The notes below the pieces were generated by a model that saw nothing but the letters and a program-made list of their open reading frames with translations, was not told the origin of the DNA and made no database searches. Position numbers and translations under genes: made by a program. A stretch of DNA of 64,000 nucleotides from Arctopsyche grandis (Eukaryota; Arthropoda; Insecta; Trichoptera; Hydropsychidae). Location: contig NC_135357.1 of assembly GCF_051622035.1 (NCBI RefSeq), forward strand, positions 15,065,001-15,129,000, read 5' to 3'. Shown piece by piece: positions 1-10,159 of the stretch; position 1 is the first letter of the stretch, and each line of letters starts with the position of its first letter.

Positions 1-288
1 GTCCACGTCTCACATCCGTGTAGTAATACTGTCCAGACGTAGCTCTTCGCGAATCTCAACCGCGTATTAAGATTGAGATGCTTGTTTGTAAGCGCCGCCT
101 TCATTTTTACAAATGCTGTTCTAGCCATCTCGATGCGGATTCTTAGATCTTCATCTGGATCCATCTCTTCATTCAGCCAGGTACCCAGGTATTTGAATCT
201 TTTTACTCTTTCTATCACCTCTCCATCCAAGGTTAGATTCCCGGTGTCTGTTTGCATTCTATCTACTATCATAAATTTTGTATTACAA
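1..288 (-). mobile_element. Non-LTR retrotransposon, reverse-transcriptase C-terminal fragment
   Basis: On the minus strand the frame reads NTKFMIVDRMQTDTGN, then FKYLGTWLNEEMDPDEDLR, then AFVKMKAALTNKHLNL and ends at the window edge with SYVWTVLLHGCETW. The pattern F-K-Y-L-G, then R-I-E-M-A-R-x-A-F, then Y-V-W-x-x-L-L-x-G-x-E-x-W is typical of the region after the RT catalytic core in insect LINEs. The frame is open to position 1, so the element continues outside the window; the upstream catalytic part would lie at higher coordinates but is absent, so the copy is 5'-truncated near position 290. The family (RTE-like or another clade) is inferred. Confidence 0.8.
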
Positions 289-673
289 GTTATACGTGAA
301 TATAATTAAATAATTTATTATTTTACTTTGATTTTGTCAATCAATTTGCATCAATTCATTAACAATTGTCACTGGTAATTTTAGCGCTAATTATTTTCAA
401 ATTTATATTTACAGTATAATATTATATGTATGTACATATAAATATGTATGTACATAACGTGAGAAATGAGAAGGAGTTTGTTCTCAATTTTCTAAACCAT
501 ATTGAAATTATTTGTATGAAAGTACATATATACATATAATAATTAATATTTGTTTTGGTTTTAATCTCTCTTTTTATTAATAAGGTATACATAATATATT
601 TCATATCATAAATCTATTAAAAGGAGAATTTAAAATTGAGACAAAATGAATTATATACTGTACATTCATATAA

Positions 674-679
674 TTTATT
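674..679 (-). terminator. Poly(A) signal of the secreted-protein gene
   Basis: AATAAA on the minus strand, about 50 bases past the stop codon at 729. Its distance and orientation fit the 3' end of the gene at 729-2249. Confidence 0.5.
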
Positions 680-728
680 TTAATTAACAATATTAAAATA
701 AATTATATTTATCAGTATTATGTAGTAA

Positions 729-2249
729 TTATATAATATAATCGACATAATCAGATTCAGTTGTATTAACAATTTCGCTTTCCATTTCACTATCAGTTGT
801 TTTGAATGAATCCACTTGTTTAACGATTGGAGGATTATAACTAGAATTTTTTAACTCTGGCATTATTGAGTTTGGATCGAATGATGTGTCATCATCAAAT
901 ACCAGGTTCCTTATTTCAGAAGACATATCCATTTTTGACTTTTCACAAAAATCTAAATTAGACTTTAGCATATCTACTTTCCATTTTGGGATACAAGTCT
1001 CTGGATTATTATTTCCTCCCGATTGTGGATATAATATTGGTGGTTGTAAAATTATTTCTGGATATGATTTCAGTGATTGTGGTAATTTCGACTCATGTGA
1101 TGGTTCCTTTAATTGTTGGGATCCCATTATTGATTGTGGTGGTGGTGGTGGTGGTGGTAGTGGTATTGGATATAATTGTGATATCTGTGTCATTTGTGGT
1201 GGTGAATAAAAAACATTTGAATTATAATAATTATCATTTGGTTTATATATCGTTGCTACACGTTGATGCGCACTTTGGTATAATGATGCTGATAATGGCA
1301 TAAGTTTGGATCTCCACATATTCATTTTTTTCATAGCAGTTTCCAAATCATTTTTAAGTCGGCTTATTTGATTTTCGAGAGTTTTAACTTTTGGTGTCGA
1401 ATCTACCGTTCCAGGAGAAGATGCTACGAACTTTTCTAATAGTTTTGTAAGTTTATCTTCTGCTTCTTTAATTATTTTAATAAAGTCCTCTTTATGGTCT
1501 CCAGTAAACTTAGGGATATTTTCTGGTTCCACTAAAATTAATTTTCCTATCTTCTTATGGATCTCACAAGGGTCTCCTTTGGTCAGTGAAAGAGTCATTA
1601 ATTTGCCACCAAGATCATCTTGACCCGTCAATAATAACATGTCTTTATTCGGATTAATAGCCATAGATGAAAATTTTTGTTCAACATCCTCCACTTTTTC
1701 AGCCAATAGCACATTATCAGCCAATATCAAATTCTCTACATCCACAGTGTATAAGCTACCTAACGCATCCTTCTTGCTTTTTTTAATTTCATGTGATAGG
1801 ATAAAAAGCCTGTTCAATTTCTTGTGAAATTCTATTTGATCAAATGAGTTGTCACCTGTTGTCACAATATCCACACTATCTTCCTCATCACCAAATTTGA
1901 CTGAAGCTTTGCCAGCTCCGCCCGTAAAACGTTTATCGGAATGTTGTATAGTTTTCAACACTCTGGGCATTTTAAATTTATTTGAAATTAGTTCAAAAGT
2001 GTTTTCATCATATTCAAATATTCCATTATCCAATCTGAGGAATATACCCTTATTGAAGACCACCCTCTTCGGCATATTGTCAAACCTCTTCAGCACACGG
2101 CATTCATAGTATTCTCCTCCAATTAAAGCTCGATTTTTATCACATGAGGTTTTCCCATTTCCAAAACAATTTCCCAAATTTCCATTCTCAACAGCCAAAA
2201 TTATTGAACATATCAATATTAGATATACCACAAAAACTTTTCCAACCAT
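729..2249 (-). CDS. Uncharacterised secreted protein, 506 aa, coiled coil and poly-proline
   Basis: One uninterrupted coding exon. The first ATG is at 2249-2247; an in-frame TTG two codons earlier is not a likely start. Residues 1-21 form a signal peptide (short basic start, then VFVVYLILICSIILA). The mature part has six Cys (28, 36, 50, 228, 419, 435), which suggests disulphides outside the cell. Residues 50-225 hold repeated short hydrophobic strands (RLFILSHE, LGSLYTVD, DMLLLTG) that faintly recall a beta-propeller. Residues 252-312 are K/E/L-rich and probably coiled coil, 361-371 is a run of prolines, and the tail (450-506) is acidic with Ser/Thr. I do not recognise the family; a structural, eggshell or silk-like extracellular role is possible but unproven. 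Length, signal peptide and promoter/poly(A) context make it a real gene. Confidence 0.8.
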   Translation of the reverse strand: MVGKVFVVYLILICSIILAVENGNLGNCFGNGKTSCDKNRALIGGEYYECRVLKRFDNMPKRVVFNKGIFLRLDNGIFEYDENTFELISNKFKMPRVLKTIQHSDKRFTGGAGKASVKFGDEEDSVDIVTTGDNSFDQIEFHKKLNRLFILSHEIKKSKKDALGSLYTVDVENLILADNVLLAEKVEDVEQKFSSMAINPNKDMLLLTGQDDLGGKLMTLSLTKGDPCEIHKKIGKLILVEPENIPKFTGDHKEDFIKIIKEAEDKLTKLLEKFVASSPGTVDSTPKVKTLENQISRLKNDLETAMKKMNMWRSKLMPLSASLYQSAHQRVATIYKPNDNYYNSNVFYSPPQMTQISQLYPIPLPPPPPPPQSIMGSQQLKEPSHESKLPQSLKSYPEIILQPPILYPQSGGNNNPETCIPKWKVDMLKSNLDFCEKSKMDMSSEIRNLVFDDDTSFDPNSIMPELKNSSYNPPIVKQVDSFKTTDSEMESEIVNTTESDYVDYII

Positions 2250-2265
2250 ACTCAAGCTAAACGTT

Positions 2266-2430
2266 TCTGAAAATTTTTCACAAAATTATTATATAAATAT
2301 ATTATATTAAATGCGTTTAGATTTAATTATTATAAAGTAATACTACCGTTTAAATACTATTTGCGTGTTTTCTGATTCAGACTTGATTCGGTTGTGTTTC
2401 TTATTTGATACAAATTGCCTTGGAAATATC
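2266..2430 (-). promoter_or_regulatory. Candidate 5' UTR exon, short intron and promoter of the secreted-protein gene
   Basis: On the minus strand an acceptor-like ATTTTCAG ends just before 2266, 17 bases upstream of the ATG. A donor-like ACG|GTAGTA lies near 2347, which would give a short 5' UTR intron of about 80 bases. A TATA-like TATCAAATAA lies near 2405-2415 about 30 bases before the candidate start region GAATCAAGTCTGAATC. All of this is inference from short motifs. Confidence 0.35.
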
Positions 2431-2439
2431 AAAAAAATT

Positions 2440-2920
2440 TAATTTAGTTTCAACCTTTCGATAACCCTGCATGATAAACAATTATTATGAATTGGTAAAA
2501 AAAATGACTTAGATTACGTTGAAAATATTACTTTATTTAATTTGAATATGTATATCTTGAAAATGTTTTGGGATAATCCAAATATCTCTCTACATACGAT
2601 TCACGGTCATTTTAACGTAATCATCACTGATGACATTTTACCGTGGGTCACATAATAGCGTGAAAGCCCTTTCGAAACCTTTCAATACTAAGGGGACTGT
2701 TTTTGTAGGATTAGAAAAAATACAAATATACATATGTACATACATTTTCGGAAAAAAACCGATAGTTATGTTCATTAAATTCATTCCAAATATTGCTAAT
2801 ATAATATCCCTAATGAACTTGGAGGTGTAGTTAGCCACTTAATACCAATTTTAATTTTAATTATATTAACAACTATCGATATATTTATACATACATCAAC
2901 ATGTTTCACGAAGAATACTC
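2440..2920. other. AT-rich spacer, nothing recognised
   Basis: AT-rich DNA between the minus-strand gene and the first MITE. No coding frame with family features, RNA gene or clear repeat was seen; it holds one scattered TACATATGTACATAC-type motif. Confidence 0.5.
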
Positions 2921-2928
2921 GGTACGAC

Positions 2929-3489
2929 CAGAGCTGTAGCAATATTTGTGGCGCCCTTGGCAAATATCTAATATGGCGCCTTTTATGTACATACATATGT
3001 ATAAAAATGAATAAAATACGGATAATTATGAATAAATTTGGTAATGAAGACATTAGTTTATATTCAACAATGAACTGAAGAATTTTATAGCGTAACATTT
3101 CTTCTTTCGAATATGATTGGTTAAGATATTTAATTTAGTGAAGCAAATCCATCCCTGATAAATATAATATGTATATATATGTACATACATATGTTTCGGT
3201 GGTGTTTTATATAAAATACAATTCCAAATTAATAGAGTCGTTGATATTTGACAGTCAACTTCGTGCGTTCCTCGTAAATTATAATTATTTACAATCAGTA
3301 TTGTTACTTCGAGTAAAAGTAAAAGTTGAATATAGAATTTTTTATAAATTCAAAGAAAGCCAAATTATTTATTTTTTATTTTTTCAATTAAATAATTAAA
3401 AAAAAGAAAAACAGGGGCGCCTCGCAGCGCCTCTTGTATATGGCGTCCTAGACACGTGCCTAGTCTCCTGCACCTTAGAGCCGGCCCTG
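2929..3489. mobile_element. hAT-type MITE relic
   Basis: The left end reads CAGAGCTGTAGC followed by GTGGCGCCCTTGGCAAA; the right end, reverse-complemented, reads CAGGGCCGGCTCTAAGG with GGCGCC further in. These match the general form of insect hAT MITE ends (CAGGGCCGG plus GGCGCC). No intact 8-bp target duplication remains (GGTACGAC against GTCCCAGT), so the copy is old. The inside is AT-rich and non-coding. Confidence 0.5.
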
Positions 3490-3689
3490 GTCCCAGTCAA
3501 TCACACATATATGTACGTGAGACATTTCTACAACCGCGTTTTAATTTACAGATATGAATTTTGAGCCCTTCTTATTTTTAATTGAATTTACTTATTGTGC
3601 TTTATGTACATAACTATACCCTTCTCAAACGTTGTTCTGATTACCATTTTAAAATTAATTGTAATTTTTTTATCGATAAGAACATATTT

Positions 3690-4061
3690 TTGGCGCCCTC
3701 TTCGGACGGCGCCCCGATGCGGCGCATCTTTTGCTTACCGGGTAAAGCCGACTCTGCGGCCAGCGGTGTAGTAATTAAAGAGGAAATGCCGGAGCGCTGA
3801 ACTTATCTCCGCCCCCCTTATTTTTTTTTAAATTGGCCAGTATTGATTTTCCAAACGTTTTGATTTTTTTTAAATGTTTTGTGAAAGTAAAAATAAATTT
3901 AAATGTTATAAAGTTGTATTTCCTTTTTAATTCATTTATTATTTTTACAATGTAAGGAAAAAAGCGCGCCGCAGATTCAAGTTTTTTTTCAAGTTTTAAA
4001 TACTAGTGTTTTTACCCGCCGCACTCGGGCTTGGAAAAGCCCCATTATACCACTGCTTATA
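3690..4061. mobile_element. Two further decayed hAT-like ends, nested
   Basis: The minus strand from 3757 reads CAGAGTCGGCTTTACCCGG with GGCGCC blocks further in, another hAT-like end. Directly next to it, 3761 reads CAGCGGTGTAGT and 4061 on the minus strand reads CAGTGGTATAATGG, probable terminal inverted repeats of a 300-bp element. With the 2929 copy this makes a cluster of nested MITE relics. No target duplication was found. Confidence 0.4.
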
Positions 4062-4069
4062 CCACATTG

Positions 4070-5230
4070 AAAATTTCGTGCTTTTTATTATCTGTTATCG
4101 ATATTATGTCAACAAAATTTATATGTATATTATTCGTTAATTCATATTGTATTCAATCTTTGATGTCCGATCTTGACTGCTGATCGATCTCAAATAGTTT
4201 TTGATAATTAAAAAAAAAAACAAAAAATAAGCGAGAGGCACCTAAGGCAATTAATTAAACCAACTGAAACGACGCCGTCAAGGACATGTACCTGAAAGAA
4301 GATGTGTCATTATGTGGACCAACGTTAAATTTTACGCATCGCTGCTCCAGTGACCGACAAAAATTAACGACTAGGAAGGCTTCTTTAGTAATACATTTTG
4401 TATACATATGTATGTACGTGATATTTTAATAATACAATCCATAGACCAGATATAATATAAGGAAGGACGCAGGAAGGAAGAAAAGTGTAATGCAATCTTA
4501 TCATTAAAACATAGTCATTTTATTTATTTTTTTCAATTATGCATATATTTTTACAATTCTTTTGTTAGGTTCACGTCGCCACTCGGCCTAACAATATTTC
4601 CTACTTCTTCCGATCGCTTTGAAATAATATCAGTATCAAAAACAAAATTCGATGAATTAACTAATTTCATCAATACAAGCACAGCAGTCAAGAGATTATA
4701 AAACGTCCCACTTTCAATTATTGTAAGCATAATATTTATATGTACATATTTACATACATACATATTATACTTCCACCGTGGTTAAAGTATTTTTTTATAT
4801 ATAGATAAATTCAAATTGCATAAAAAAGCCATACATTCACAGACGACGTGTCCATGCAGGAAATTGGAACTTTTTCTCCTTCATTTAATTGTAGTTTCTA
4901 TCTGGGTTACGGACAACCGTTCAACTGTTAAGGTTATAATCGAGAATTATATGAAAAAATGTAAGGTCAAAGCAAAATGTAACGAAGCATGAAGTCTACA
5001 TAATCGCACATACGTGACTCATCATTCATACATATATTGAATTTTATGAAATATGTATGTAACAATACATTATGTAATTAATTTAACTTTAAAATAGTCG
5101 GTCAGTCGCATCTTATCTAAAGACTAGTAATTCACTTACAATTTTGATTAATATGTTACTATGAAAAATATGTAGCAAGCGATTAAAGAATTGAAATTAC
5201 ATAACGTAAGCTATAAATTATAACGTTTTT
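4070..5230. other. Intergenic DNA with one repeat shared with 8330-8395
   Basis: No gene seen. The stretch 4565-4630 (TTAGGTTCACGTCGCC, then TTCCGATCGCTTTGAAA) resembles 8335-8395 (TTAGGTTTACTTCGC, then TTCCGATCGTTTTGAAA), so both are copies of one dispersed repeat of unknown class. Confidence 0.4.
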
Positions 5231-5269
5231 TTATATTATTACGCACATACATACAAATGTGTATGTGTA

Positions 5270-5272
<3 letters not shown>

Positions 5273-5364
<92 letters not shown>
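5273..5364. repeat. (TA)n then (GT)n microsatellite
   Basis: About 78 bases of perfect TA dinucleotide followed by a short GT run. Confidence 0.95.
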
Positions 5365-5374
5365 ATATATGTAT

Positions 5375-6480
5375 ATACATATAAGAAGCAACAGAGTTAG
5401 TAGACGATCTCGTAACGGCATATGTATGTATGTATGTACATATGTACATTGTATATGAATCTTAGCTAATTTTCTTCAACGTGAACACGATTATCAATGA
5501 CAAACCCATAAGTGACTAGACTATTTTTTGCAATATTGATTTACCTTATAATTATTGTAACTTAATGAAAAACTTATTTATGAAAATGTTTATTTTCATA
5601 TAATAAAACTAAATAAAAGCTTTTAATATCGCGCTATCTATATCCATTCTATTTAATAGACAGTCAAACTGTTCAATTTTCTTGAATTAATATATTATAC
5701 ATATATGTATGTATGTATGTATATTACGATGTTGCTTCTAGATTTGGTAGTTTTACACAAATTTTCTTTGTGAAATATTTTATTATGAATGCAAAAAAAA
5801 AGCTCCTAACGTATGTTCATACATATGTATTTATATCACCAGCAGCATACATTAATGGTTATCATAAAATGCTTGGATATGTGCAGGCCTAACAAGAGGG
5901 GGGGGGGGGGTACCAGCCGATACAAATAACCAGGGCCCGGCCTCCTAAAGAGCCCGGGTAATATTTTATTATTTAATTTACGACGAATTATTATGCCAAA
6001 AAACTACCTATGTACATTAATTAAAAAAAAACACGGAAAAATTGAAACAACTTCTACGAATGGAAAACATAAATAAAATTGTCTTACGTCTGTGTAATAA
6101 AAAACAGGGGGTACTTAAATAGGATACTAAACTAGGGCACGGATTTTCTCTTGGCAGCTCGGGATATATGATATCGTTTCTTATGAGTTTGCCAATTTAT
6201 ATGATTTTCATTAAAACGGTCCCGAAAACTATAAAATTTTCATAAATTTCGAGTTTTTCAGTAACTCGAATTAGTGATTTATACAATGTTGCAAAAATGC
6301 AAATTTATCAAATTTATCCATAGATGTCTATAAGATGCTCTGTAAAAATTACTACAAATAAAATAGATAAAAATAAAATCAGAAAATAAGCTGGTCAGGG
6401 TTCATTTTATCATATGATAAATATCAATAGGAGATTTTGACTGATTTGTACTAAATATCGATAGCTGATCACATTTTATC
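5375..6480. other. Intergenic DNA with a poly(G) tract and a dispersed repeat
   Basis: A run of 12 G near 5898 precedes AACCAGGGCCCGGCCTCC, which looks like a hAT-type end. From 6176 to 6340 lies a dispersed repeat (GAGTTTGCCAATTTATATG) also present at 38278-38440 (GAGTTTGCCAATCTATCTG), with several partly matching lines after it. No gene is seen. Confidence 0.45.
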
Positions 6481-6499
6481 ATTTCTTGTCGAGTTTTGT

Positions 6500-6665
6500 C
6501 AGCGAAGGGTTAGGGGGATTCGCGCCGTCAACTTTATCGGAAGTGCACTCCGATTTGCGATCAAGTATGTCTGTTCTTCATAAATAAAAGTCGTATGCCC
6601 GCAAATGTTGCACTACTGAATTAGCTATCGAGTCAGCTGGTCTCTGAAGGTCCATACATAGACGG
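6500..6665 (+). promoter_or_regulatory. Candidate distal promoter and 5' UTR exon of GTP cyclohydrolase I
   Basis: This stretch is richer in GC than its surroundings and has no repeat signature. It holds a TATA-like CATAAATAAAAG at about 6579 and donor-like sites (ACG|GTATAC, CAG|GTACCC) at about 6660-6675. It lies 450 bases upstream of the splice acceptor that opens exon 7113-7290. The assignment is inferred from position and motifs only. Confidence 0.3.
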
Positions 6666-7112
6666 TATACCAGGTACCCAAAGATATTAATTCAAGTTTA
6701 TCGAAAAGTTAATTTTATAGTGAAATTTTTGGTGCAGTTTTATTTCATTTGAGTGAAGAGCTTAAACTTGCTTATTTTTTGAAAACAGTGTTTATAAAGT
6801 GTTTTTAAACGTGAAATAAAATAATAAAACAAAAAGAAATACATATTGAGTGATAATCGTAACGACATCTTGTGATTATTCGACACAGTCTTTGTAAAAT
6901 AAATGGTTAAAACAGTTTGCAGTAAAGAAAATTATTAAATTGTCGACAGAAAAGAAATTAATTATTCATTAAAATTATTATTTATTTATTTCGACATAAA
7001 TGTACGTATCATTTTTAGTAATTTGACTATCGAAAATAATTACATTTCCATGTGTATTAAAAATAATAATAATATCTGATTGTTTACACAAAAAAATATT
7101 TTATTGTTTCAG

Positions 7113-7290
7113 AAATAGGTACATACATAATATTCAACTGTCGAAGATTTCGTAAATTAAGTGTTTCATTTTAAAAGTGTATTAATAAAAGAGGAAAAAA
7201 TGAAGGAAACCCAAAAGAATGGAAGTTTGGAGTTGAAGGAACACAATTCGAAGCTGGTGACATTCCAAAATGGAAATTCCAAAAAAAATG
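7113..7290 (+). CDS. Pu: Alternative first coding exon of GTP cyclohydrolase I
   Basis: A pyrimidine-rich acceptor (TTATTGTTTCAG) ends at 7112. The exon has 87 bases of 5' UTR, an ATG at 7200 in a good context (GAAAAAATG), thirty codons beginning MKETQKNGSLELKEH and a perfect donor (G|GTGAGTG) after 7290. It ends in phase 1, exactly as the other first exon at 16297-16582 does, so it joins the common exon at 18538 in frame (the split codon is G|GT, Gly, followed by HEKCTF). Fly Punch is known to use alternative 5' exons that give different N-termini on one catalytic core; this fits. Joining over 11 kb is inferred, not shown. Confidence 0.6.
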
Positions 7291-8731
7291 GTGAGTGCAA
7301 TTATATATTATATAGTATAATAAGAATTAACTTATACATATATTCGAAACAACTACATAAAATAATTAATATCGTTACTCCTTAGTTATAGTTTATGACT
7401 AACATATTTCATAAATCAAAATGCGTTTTATATATAATTGATGGGTATATTTATTGTTTTGGAACATATGTAAATCTTGTATGTCATGAATAAACTAATG
7501 ATGAATATTCGTTACCTGCGTATATAATTTATTATTGAGTCTTAAGATCGTTCTTTTTTGACACAATAAAAAAATGGACTAATAATTGAGGGGGAGATAA
7601 AAAAACGTTATTTGCAACAGTCATTCAGAATTTCGTCATCCCCAACTTTATTTTTATGTATTCAATCCGAAAAAAAGTGACAACCAATCACGAACGAAAC
7701 CACAGAATTGTATTATATTATGTAATGATGTTTTTTCGAAAAATCATATTAAAATAAAAAGATAAGAAATCACTGATAGTTTCTCACGCATCGATTGATT
7801 TCAGAAACCGAATCCATCTTTCTAAATCAACCGCAAAGTTGAACGTAATACATACTCGCGAGAGAGATTGATTTTCTAGTCCTAGTGAGTCGACCAAACG
7901 GGTAAATTCCCACAGAGGAAAGGTGAAATGCTTATTTCAATATATTTAAAAATGCTTCGAAAAAGAAATTACTTCGAAAGTACATACATATTATACATGG
8001 GTTTGGTGAAAACGCTCGAAAATCACCAGATAGACTGAACGACAGATAAACTGGATGGCAGCTTTAAACGCAATTCTCGTCTTCTCGAATGATAGATTGC
8101 ACATCAGATGACGAGTAACCTTTCGATGTGCACAGATGCAATTATTGAAATGGTAATTATTAAAATTGAGTTGGATCTTTCTGGCGAGTTTAATAAGGCA
8201 AGATTATATTGTATGAATATATACATATTCATAAATATGTATGTATGTACATATGTATATCAGCTCACATATTTATTTACTATTGCATCTCTATCAATCG
8301 AAAGCAATTTTATTATTATTACAAGGCCTCTTCTTAGGTTTACTTCGCAAACGTTTCAGTATCTTTTCCTACAGTCTTCCGATCGTTTTGAAACTTTTTC
8401 ATTGTGCGGTTTGGTTAACGATGGAAATTTAAATCGTTTCTGATAGTTCGATGGTAAAAAATAATCGTAATAGACACGTTTAAAAATGGTACAATTTTGA
8501 CCATCTTAACATTTACTGGTAAGTAGACTTACATATATATGTACATATTTACCTTTTCGCCACTCTCTCGTTTTGTCAGACTTTATTTAAGCCCTATGTA
8601 ACATATTCGTTTATTTTTATTCCTCGTTCATTTTCACATGCATAGGTAGGTAACTATGTAGATAAATTCTTACATAAAATAATTCGTCAAATCGGAAAGA
8701 TTAGTCACGTTGCATTTGACGTATTTATTCG

Positions 8732-8936
8732 GTGATCGGTCAATCCACCGTTGTGAACCTTGGACCGTCATGGTCCAGCTCGACCGGTCCATGTGTCAAG
8801 GCTGTTCATGACCATGGCACTCTCACTGGTTGCGAATCTAGAGCAATTGGTCAAAATCGACAAGGAAGTTTCATCATTCAAGGGCGAGACGAAGGGCGAA
8901 GCAAAAATCCAACAATGATAAAATACAGTCTGTTGG
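8732..8936 (+). other. Possible additional exon in the GTP cyclohydrolase I 5' region
   Basis: A GC-richer island (8740-8936) with an open plus frame of 68 codons (STVVNLGPSWSSSTG, then QNRQGSFIIQGRDEG) that ends in a donor-like CTGTTGG|GTAGGA in phase 1, the phase the common exon at 18538 needs. Against it, the frame has no upstream ATG and another frame (MTMALSLVANLEQLVK) is also open and closes with a stop. It could be a noncoding 5' exon, an old gene fragment or chance. Confidence 0.25.
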
Positions 8937-8999
8937 GTAGGAATATGAATTTTCAATTATTTTTTTTATTTACAAGACTACAAGACTAGAGGATCGATA

Positions 9000-10099
9000 T
9001 GCACAATTATTATAAGTTTATTTACTTATGTGTGTACAAATAATAATTAGGAATTTGTTTATAAAAAACAATTGAAGGTAAAATAACAAGCGGAAAACAT
9101 ATCGTTTAAAAAAAATAGGGTTCATTGTATGGCCGATCTTGAACGTTTTGAGTTTGACCGAATAACTGTATTCAGTGAAAGTGATCAGCGATCAGTTAGT
9201 GATAAACAATAATACCATTTGGCAACGACCGGTTTTATTGTGTTTCGCACTGTTTTATAATATTTCCTGCAGGGATACGGAATGCCGACTCGCGAGCCGG
9301 ATCTGGCCCCTGTTTAGCCTTGAATATGTATAACATATCCTATATTGCACCAGCCAAATGCGACAATACACATAATCGGAACACCTGAACTCATTTACTA
9401 CTTTTGACTAAAAATATTTTAATACTTTGTACAGCCCTTTATACGAAACTTAAGATTATAGACAATAGACAATCAATGGCCCCGGTGACATTGATTTTTC
9501 AGATATCTTAGATCCGTTCTGGACAGAATTGAAGACTTTCACAATATTTATCGCACTTGCATTAATAACAACTTATTTTCTTATTACATATTAATTCTAT
9601 AATAATATTCTACCGTAACATATGTACATGCAAAATGGTTCAGTGATTATTCCGCACAAAGCGATCTCTCACACTTCACTAAAATCTCGATCACGAAGCA
9701 TTAGGCTCCCAAAAATTCCATCCATTGAAAGGTGCCCAGTTAAAACATCGTATTAACGAGAACTCAAGTGCCAGATATTCCGTATTTTCATGGCAACGAC
9801 TGTAGTATACGCGATCGCAATGTACGAAATAATCCGTTTACCGTGAAAAAATTTCAATGAGAAATATATATTATTCATTTATTTCAATAATAAAAATACA
9901 AAATAACGCATATATGTATGTATATACATATTACAGTTTAAATGTACATTTCGTTCCTTCATGAACACACTAGTTTGTTCATACACGAACCAATCTGGTC
10001 ACATAGTTTCTCCATGCATATACTATTAAGTATAATTATAAGTATTATCAATCGTTTGACCCATCCTCTATGTATGTACATACATACATATGTACATAC

Positions 10100-10159
<60 letters not shown>

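Noticed and set aside
886-1303. Plus-strand frames rich in Gly and Val
   Set aside because: Shadows of the minus-strand secreted-protein gene across its poly-proline codons.
9277-9320. GCCGACTCGCGAGCCGG block, possible hAT end
   Set aside because: Only one short match to hAT-style ends and no partner; kept as a remark in the intron entry, not as a feature.
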